Source: Tianweitania populi (lineage in GTDB: Bacteria > Pseudomonadota > Alphaproteobacteria > Rhizobiales > Rhizobiaceae). From it: a DNA stretch of 64,000 nt. Under the pieces are notes generated by a model. It worked only from the letters and a program-made list of their open reading frames with translations. It had not been told where the DNA came from and ran no database searches. The stretch covers positions 1,361,501 to 1,425,500 of the forward strand of contig NZ_BMZQ01000002.1 in the NCBI RefSeq assembly GCF_014652875.1. Direction: 5' to 3'. The first letter of the stretch is position 1. The number at the start of each line of letters is the position of its first letter. A program made the translations under genes and the position numbers. Shown one piece after another: positions 59,960 through 64,000 of the stretch.

Positions 59960-60949
59960 ATGACGTCAAGTGACCAGCAGGGTTCACCGATTTTCCGGCG
60001 CATATTGGTGCTTGCGCTCGTGGTGCTGGTGGTCATCTGCGCTTACATCGCCGGCTGGTATTATCTCGCGGGACGGCTGGAAAGCTCGGCCAACCGCTCG
60101 CTGCGCGACATCCGCGCGGCCGGCGGAGAGGCCGATTGCGTCGACCAGACCGTGCAAGGCTTTCCGTTCCGCATCGGCCTGTTCTGCAACGGCGTGCTTT
60201 ATTCCACCCCGGCCCGCGATGTGCAGCTGAAAGCCGGCGCGTTCCGCTCGGCCGCCCAGGTCTATGATCCCCGCACGATTGTCGGCGAACTCGACGGCCC
60301 GATGGAAGCCGTGCTGCCCGGCCTCGTGCCGCTGTCACTGTCCTGGAACCTGATGCATGCCAGCGTGCGCCTGGCCGAACCGCTGCCATCGGCCGTATCG
60401 GTCGAGGGGCGCGATGTGGTTGTCGGGGAAAGTGCCGGGGGAGAGGGCCTGTTCAAGGCCGAAAACGCGCAGGTCCATATGCGCGCCAACAACAGCGATG
60501 TGGATCTCGCAGCGCGCTTCACCAATCTGCGGCTCAACGGCGCTTCGGATGCGGAAGGCGCGCCGGGGCTGAACGCCGAAGGCAATATGACCGTGTTCGA
60601 CGGCGTCACTCTTGCCACGTCTCCGCAGGCGATCGAACTCGGCTACAAGACTGAGATCCGCGCCTTGACCTTGTCCTTTGGCCCGGATGCCTCGATCGGC
60701 CTGTCCGGCCCGCTGTCGGTGGATTCGTCCGGTCTGATCGACGCGCAACTGACGCTGACTGCGCGCCAACCAATCGCCATTGCCCGAGTGCTGACAGCGC
60801 TGTTTCCCGAGCAGCGCAAGGAGATCGAGATGGCCTCGTCCGGCCTGACCATGCTCGGCAACGCGCCGTCTCTGCCCTTGACGATCGCCAAGGGCAGGGC
60901 GTCGATCGCGTTCATCACGCTCGGCGATATTCCGCCGCTGCGGCCTTGA
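59960..60949 (+). CDS. DUF2125 family protein
   Basis: The 329-residue protein has an N-terminal membrane anchor (~14-38: ILVLALVVLVVICAYIAGWYYLAG). A large beta-rich periplasmic domain follows, with the family features CVDQTVQGFPFRIGLFC (two cysteines that probably pair), DGPMEAVLPGL and the repeated layered strands of an AsmA-like or lipid-transport-type fold. DUF2125 proteins are conserved in Rhizobiales with no established function. It is followed by an intergenic palindromic repeat. Confidence 0.85.
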   Translation: MTSSDQQGSPIFRRILVLALVVLVVICAYIAGWYYLAGRLESSANRSLRDIRAAGGEADCVDQTVQGFPFRIGLFCNGVLYSTPARDVQLKAGAFRSAAQVYDPRTIVGELDGPMEAVLPGLVPLSLSWNLMHASVRLAEPLPSAVSVEGRDVVVGESAGGEGLFKAENAQVHMRANNSDVDLAARFTNLRLNGASDAEGAPGLNAEGNMTVFDGVTLATSPQAIELGYKTEIRALTLSFGPDASIGLSGPLSVDSSGLIDAQLTLTARQPIAIARVLTALFPEQRKEIEMASSGLTMLGNAPSLPLTIAKGRASIAFITLGDIPPLRP

Positions 60950-60950
60950 A

Positions 60951-60995
60951 GCAATTCCAGCAAAAGTGCGAAGCGGTTTTGCGTCCGGAGATTGC
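60951..60995. repeat. Rhizobial-type intergenic palindromic repeat
   Basis: A nested imperfect palindrome: GCAATTCC (60951-60958) with GGAGATTGC (60987-60995), and inside it GCAAAA (60960-60965) with TTTTGC (60977-60982). It lies exactly between two convergent genes. The wording closely resembles a short palindrome repeated many times in rhizobial genomes, from memory. Only one copy is seen here. Confidence 0.55.
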
Positions 60996-61005
60996 GTTAT
61001 GAAAG

Positions 61006-61932
61006 CTAGTTCTTGTTGGCAGCCTGTCGGCCGAAGTCCGGCAGGTCGACTTCCTGACCTGCTTCGATGATCGAGCGGCGCACGTCGCGCGTGTGGGTGA
61101 ACATCTCGAACAGCTTGTCTCCGTCGCCCCAGCGGATCGCACGCTGAAGCGAAGACAGGTCCTCTGAAAAGCGTGCCAGCATTTCAAGGATCGCGTCCTT
61201 GTTATGGAGGCAGATGTCGCGCCACATCACCGGATCGGACGCCGCAAGCCGCGTGAAATCGCGGAAACCGGAAGCCGAATATTTGATGACCTCGGATTCC
61301 GTCACTGTTTCCAGGTCATCCGCCGTACCAACGATGTTGTAGGCGATGATGTGCGGGAGGTGTGAAACGATCGCAAGCACCTTGTCGTGGTGGTTCGGAT
61401 CCATCGTATCGAGCCGCGAGCCGCAGGCTTCCCAGAAGCGGCCGAGACGTTCCACCGCATTCTGATCCGTCCCGGGCAGGGGGGTCAGAATGCACCAGCG
61501 ACCCCGGAAGAGCTCCGCAAAACCGGCGGATGGACCCGATTTTTCGGTGCCTGCGATGGGGTGACCGGGAATAAAATGGACGTTTTTCGGCAAAAACGGG
61601 AGCATCTGTCCGATTACTGAGGCCTTCGTGGACCCCACATCGGTCACGATCGCCCCCGCTTTCAGGGCAGGCGCGATCTGCTCCGCGGCGGCACCCGATG
61701 AGCCCACCGGCACGGAAATGATCACGAGATCAGCGTCCAGCACGACCTCTTTCGCATCGATCGAGTAACTGTCGCCCAGCCCCAATTGCCGAGCTTCTTC
61801 AAGTGTTTGCTCGCTGCGGGTGGAAATGGCGATGTGGTTGGTCAAGCCCTCGCGGCGGATCACGCGCGCCAAAGAGGAGCCGATGAGACCGATGCCGATC
61901 AGGGCAATCTTCTCAAACAGAATGTCAGACAT
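61006..61932 (-). CDS. tyrC: Prephenate/arogenate dehydrogenase
   Basis: The enzyme oxidises prephenate or arogenate with NAD(P) toward tyrosine. The 308-residue protein has the nucleotide-binding loop GIGLIGSSLARVIRR (~13-27), the catalytic-histidine region FIPGHPIAGTEKSGP (~116-130) and the HHDKVLAIVSHLPHIIAYN segment (~181-199). No ACT domain or chorismate mutase is fused. It lies 12 bases downstream of hisC, so they form one operon; substrate preference (prephenate or arogenate) is open. Confidence 0.92.
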   Translation of the reverse strand: MSDILFEKIALIGIGLIGSSLARVIRREGLTNHIAISTRSEQTLEEARQLGLGDSYSIDAKEVVLDADLVIISVPVGSSGAAAEQIAPALKAGAIVTDVGSTKASVIGQMLPFLPKNVHFIPGHPIAGTEKSGPSAGFAELFRGRWCILTPLPGTDQNAVERLGRFWEACGSRLDTMDPNHHDKVLAIVSHLPHIIAYNIVGTADDLETVTESEVIKYSASGFRDFTRLAASDPVMWRDICLHNKDAILEMLARFSEDLSSLQRAIRWGDGDKLFEMFTHTRDVRRSIIEAGQEVDLPDFGRQAANKN

Positions 61933-61944
61933 GGATTTGTTTCT

Positions 61945-63057
61945 TCAGGTCTTGAGAAAGTCACTCAAGGCCGCGACGACGCCACGATTGGCCTCCTCGG
62001 AGCCCACGGTCATTCGCAGCGCGTTGGGGAAGCCATATCCCGCAACGCGCCGCAAGATATAGCCTTGGGCGCTGAGATAATCGTCCGCCTTCGCCGCCGA
62101 ATGCGCTTCCGCAGGCGGAAAATGGATGAGGATGAAGTTGCCGACGCTGGGCGTCACGCGAAGGCCCAGCTTGGTCAGCTCTTCCGTCAGCCAGGGCAGC
62201 CAGGTCTCGTTGTGCTGTACCGTCTTTTCGACATGCGCCTGGTCGCGGATCGCCGCAACACCGGCAGCGATCGCAGCAGCATTGACGTTGAAGGGACCAC
62301 GCACGCGGTTCAGCGGATCGAGAATGTGCTCGGGGCCGTACAGCCAGCCGATCCGCATTCCGCCAAGACCGTGGATCTTGGAGAAGGTGCGCGTCATCAC
62401 CACGTTCTGCGCCGACTTCACCAGATCCACGCCGGACTCGTAATCTTCGCGGCGGACATATTCGGCATAGGCCGCATCCAGAACGAGTAACACGGTCTTC
62501 GGCAGTCCGGCATGCAGGCGACGCACTTCAGCAAACGGGATATAGGTGCCGGTCGGATTGTTGGGGTTGGCAAGGAACACGATCTTCGTGCGCGGCGTCA
62601 CCGCCGCCAGGATCGCGTCGACTTCCGCCGTCTCATCCTTTTCCTTGACCACCACCGGCACACCGCCGGCCGACTGGATGTAGATGCGGTAAACCAGGAA
62701 GCCGTGTTCGGTGAAGATGCCTTCGTCGCCCGGCTGCAGGTAGACCTGCGCCAGCAAGCCGATCGCTTCGTCCGAGCCGTTGGTGCACAGGATGTTGGCG
62801 GGGTTCAGCCCGTAAGCTTCGCCGATCGCCTCGCGCAAAACCGTGGCGGAGCCATCCGGATAGAACTCCATGTGGCCGGCAGTGTCGCGCACCGCGGCCA
62901 TCGCCTTGTCGGATGCACCAAGCGGGTTCTCGTTGGACGACAGCTTGTGGATCTTGCTCACGCCAGCCGGCGCGGTCGACTTGCCGGGCACATAGGCCGC
63001 GATGTCCAGCACGCCGGGCTTGGGTGTGGGACGATCCTGGACGGCTTCGATGCTCAT
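61945..63057 (-). CDS. hisC: Histidinol-phosphate/aromatic aminotransferase HisC
   Basis: HisC is a PLP enzyme transaminating histidinol phosphate; many alphaproteobacterial copies also act on phenylpyruvate and 4-hydroxyphenylpyruvate. I use ATG 63057 ([15 protein letters not shown]), giving 370 residues; 12 further open codons lie upstream. Motifs are [10 protein letters not shown] (~37-46), [12 protein letters not shown], the PLP lysine in [17 protein letters not shown] and the C-terminal [12 protein letters not shown]. Pairing with tyrC suggests a tyrosine/phenylalanine role. Confidence 0.92.
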   Translation of the reverse strand: MSIEAVQDRPTPKPGVLDIAAYVPGKSTAPAGVSKIHKLSSNENPLGASDKAMAAVRDTAGHMEFYPDGSATVLREAIGEAYGLNPANILCTNGSDEAIGLLAQVYLQPGDEGIFTEHGFLVYRIYIQSAGGVPVVVKEKDETAEVDAILAAVTPRTKIVFLANPNNPTGTYIPFAEVRRLHAGLPKTVLLVLDAAYAEYVRREDYESGVDLVKSAQNVVMTRTFSKIHGLGGMRIGWLYGPEHILDPLNRVRGPFNVNAAAIAAGVAAIRDQAHVEKTVQHNETWLPWLTEELTKLGLRVTPSVGNFILIHFPPAEAHSAAKADDYLSAQGYILRRVAGYGFPNALRMTVGSEEANRGVVAALSDFLKT

Positions 63058-63125
63058 GACGGCGCTCGTTTTGCTTCGGCTAACATTCAACACTGACTTG
63101 ATGATCCGCGAATAAACCCGACGCA

Positions 63126-63186
63126 GCGGCTTGTCGAGTTCAAAGCAGCCTGCCGCCTCGACGCCCCATTGACAGGACAGGGCGTC
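63126..63186 (+). promoter_or_regulatory. Metabolic-gene control region with competing inverted repeats before metX
   Basis: GCGGC (63126-63130) can pair with GCCGC (63152-63156) and GTCGAG (63133-63138) with CTCGAC (63157-63162), a crossing, pseudoknot-type arrangement. GACGCCC (63160-63166) pairs with GGGCGTC (63180-63186) and competes with the second stem. TTGACA (63169-63174) and TAGCTA (63193-63198) are a possible promoter, which would leave these repeats upstream of the transcript. Confidence 0.4.
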
Positions 63187-63227
63187 CTTCCCTAGCTAAG
63201 CCGATCTTTCCCTGGGGTTGCCCGACC

Positions 63228-64000
63228 ATGATTACCTTGCCGAAGCTCGCGCGCCCGCGCCGGCTGCTTGCTGCCGACGAGGCAAACAAACCCACCAGCC
63301 AGGTTCTGCGCTTCGGCCCCGACAAACCGCTCAAGCTCGATGCCGGCGTCGATCTCGCGCCGTTCCAGATCGCCTACCAGACTTATGGCACGCTCAACGA
63401 GGCGCGATCCAACGCCGTCCTTGTTTGCCATGCGCTGACAGGCGACCAGCACGCCGCCAACACCCACCCCGTCACCGGCAAGGATGGCTGGTGGGATGTG
63501 CTGATCGGTCCCGGCAAGATCGTCGATACCAACCGCTTCTTCGTCATCTGCTCGAATGTCATCGGCGGCTGCCTCGGCTCCACCGGCCCGGCCTCGATCA
63601 ACCCGTCCACCGGCAAGCCCTACGGTCTCGACCTGCCGGTCATCACCATTCCCGACATGGTGCGCGCGCAATCCATGCTGGTGGATCATTTCGGCATCGA
63701 CCAGCTGTTTTGCGTGATCGGCGGCTCCATGGGCGGCATGCAGGTGCTGGAATGGGCCGCAAGCCACCCGAAGCGCGTCTTCAGCGCGCTGCCGATCGCC
63801 ACAGGCCCGCGTCATTCCTCGCAGAACATCGCCTTCAACGAAGTTGGGCGTCAGGCCGTGATGGCCGATCCCGACTGGTGCGGCGGCAAGTATATCGAGG
63901 AAGACAAGCGGCCGGAGAAGGGTCTCGCGGTGGCGCGCATGGCCGCGCACATCACGTATCTCTCCGAGGCGGCTTTGCACCGCAAGTTCGGTCGCAACCT
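63228..64000 (+). CDS. metX: Homoserine O-acetyltransferase MetX (5' part)
   Basis: MetX acetylates homoserine for methionine synthesis. The ATG at 63228 opens a frame of 257 codons to the window edge. Visible motifs are [13 protein letters not shown], the oxyanion-hole neighbourhood [15 protein letters not shown], and the nucleophile elbow GGSMGGM (~164-170), whose serine is catalytic. The aspartate and histidine of the triad would lie beyond the window. It is divergent from hisC. Confidence 0.96.
   Translation, partial: MITLPKLARPRRLLAADEANKPTSQVLRFGPDKPLKLDAGVDLAPFQIAYQTYGTLNEARSNAVLVCHALTGDQHAANTHPVTGKDGWWDVLIGPGKIVDTNRFFVICSNVIGGCLGSTGPASINPSTGKPYGLDLPVITIPDMVRAQSMLVDHFGIDQLFCVIGGSMGGMQVLEWAASHPKRVFSALPIATGPRHSSQNIAFNEVGRQAVMADPDWCGGKYIEEDKRPEKGLAVARMAAHITYLSEAALHRKFGRN

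Noticed and set aside
63058-63227. SAM-II riboswitch upstream of metX
   Set aside because: The conserved loop sequence expected for SAM-II (a GCTAAA-type segment near the 3' stem) is not found. Only generic stems are present.
1-64000. CRISPR arrays, insertion sequences, prophage or a replication origin
   Set aside because: No regularly spaced repeats, transposase or integrase genes, terminal inverted repeats with target duplications, or origin-type repeat clusters were seen.

Overview
The window is a GC-rich, gene-dense chromosomal segment of an alphaproteobacterium, most likely of the order Hyphomicrobiales (Rhizobiales). This rests on four things: the gene orders (ruvC-ruvA-ruvB with ybgC-tolQRAB-pal-cpoB-tilS-ftsH-glmM, serC-serA, divergent hisC-tyrC/metX), the complete PhyR-NepR-EcfG general stress response locus, HWE-type histidine kinases, and CtrA-type (TTAA-N7-TTAA) and alphaproteobacterial LexA-type (GTTC-N7-GTTC) sites. 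I do not assign a genus. No phage, insertion sequence or CRISPR array is seen.

Layout. 0-3 kb: Holliday-junction operon ruvC-[vapBC]-ruvA-ruvB, with a toxin-antitoxin pair inserted between ruvC and ruvA and a LexA-like box in front of it. 2.7-5.2 kb: two tandem TerB-like membrane proteins and a secreted GH5 glycosidase on the minus strand. 5.2-16.4 kb: the Tol-Pal envelope system, tilS, ftsH and glmM. 16.5-18.3 kb: two related outer-membrane beta-barrel genes, each behind a CtrA-type site. 18.3-21.3 kb: serine synthesis (serC, serA) behind a serC-type RNA leader. 21.3-23 kb: a second toxin-antitoxin pair and an EamA transporter. 23-29 kb: purA, a large unknown membrane protein, rpoH, rluD, a small membrane protein and tRNA-Glu(CTC). 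29-34.4 kb: a BASS-type transporter, RcnB-like and ChaC-like proteins, an HWE kinase, an acidic protein and a YqjD-like protein. 34.4-40.8 kb: the pst-phoU-phoB phosphate regulon behind a Pho box. 41-44.3 kb: a xylose-type sugar ABC transporter.

44.4-54.3 kb is a stress-response island: phyR, nepR-ecfG, a single-domain receiver with a FATGUY-like motif, a GAF-PAS-HWE kinase and many small envelope proteins. I find EcfG-type promoters (GGAAC-N16/17-CGTT or TGTT) in front of phyR, nepR-ecfG, an AI-2E family protein, two YqjD-like proteins, a PRC-barrel protein, a DUF1328-like 54-residue membrane protein, an acidic protein and a small cysteine-containing protein. One such promoter stands 6-10 bases before a roughly 120-nt stretch with no credible gene. 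That stretch folds into two C-rich-loop hairpins and a strong intrinsic terminator, and I propose it as an EcfG-controlled small RNA.

54.3-64 kb: a GNAT-like protein, hpt, ftsEX (behind a CtrA-type site), a YdcF-like protein, a PlsC-like acyltransferase, a second ChaC, a DUF2125 protein, tyrC-hisC and the start of metX. The first gene (ruvC) and the last (metX) are cut by the window edges.
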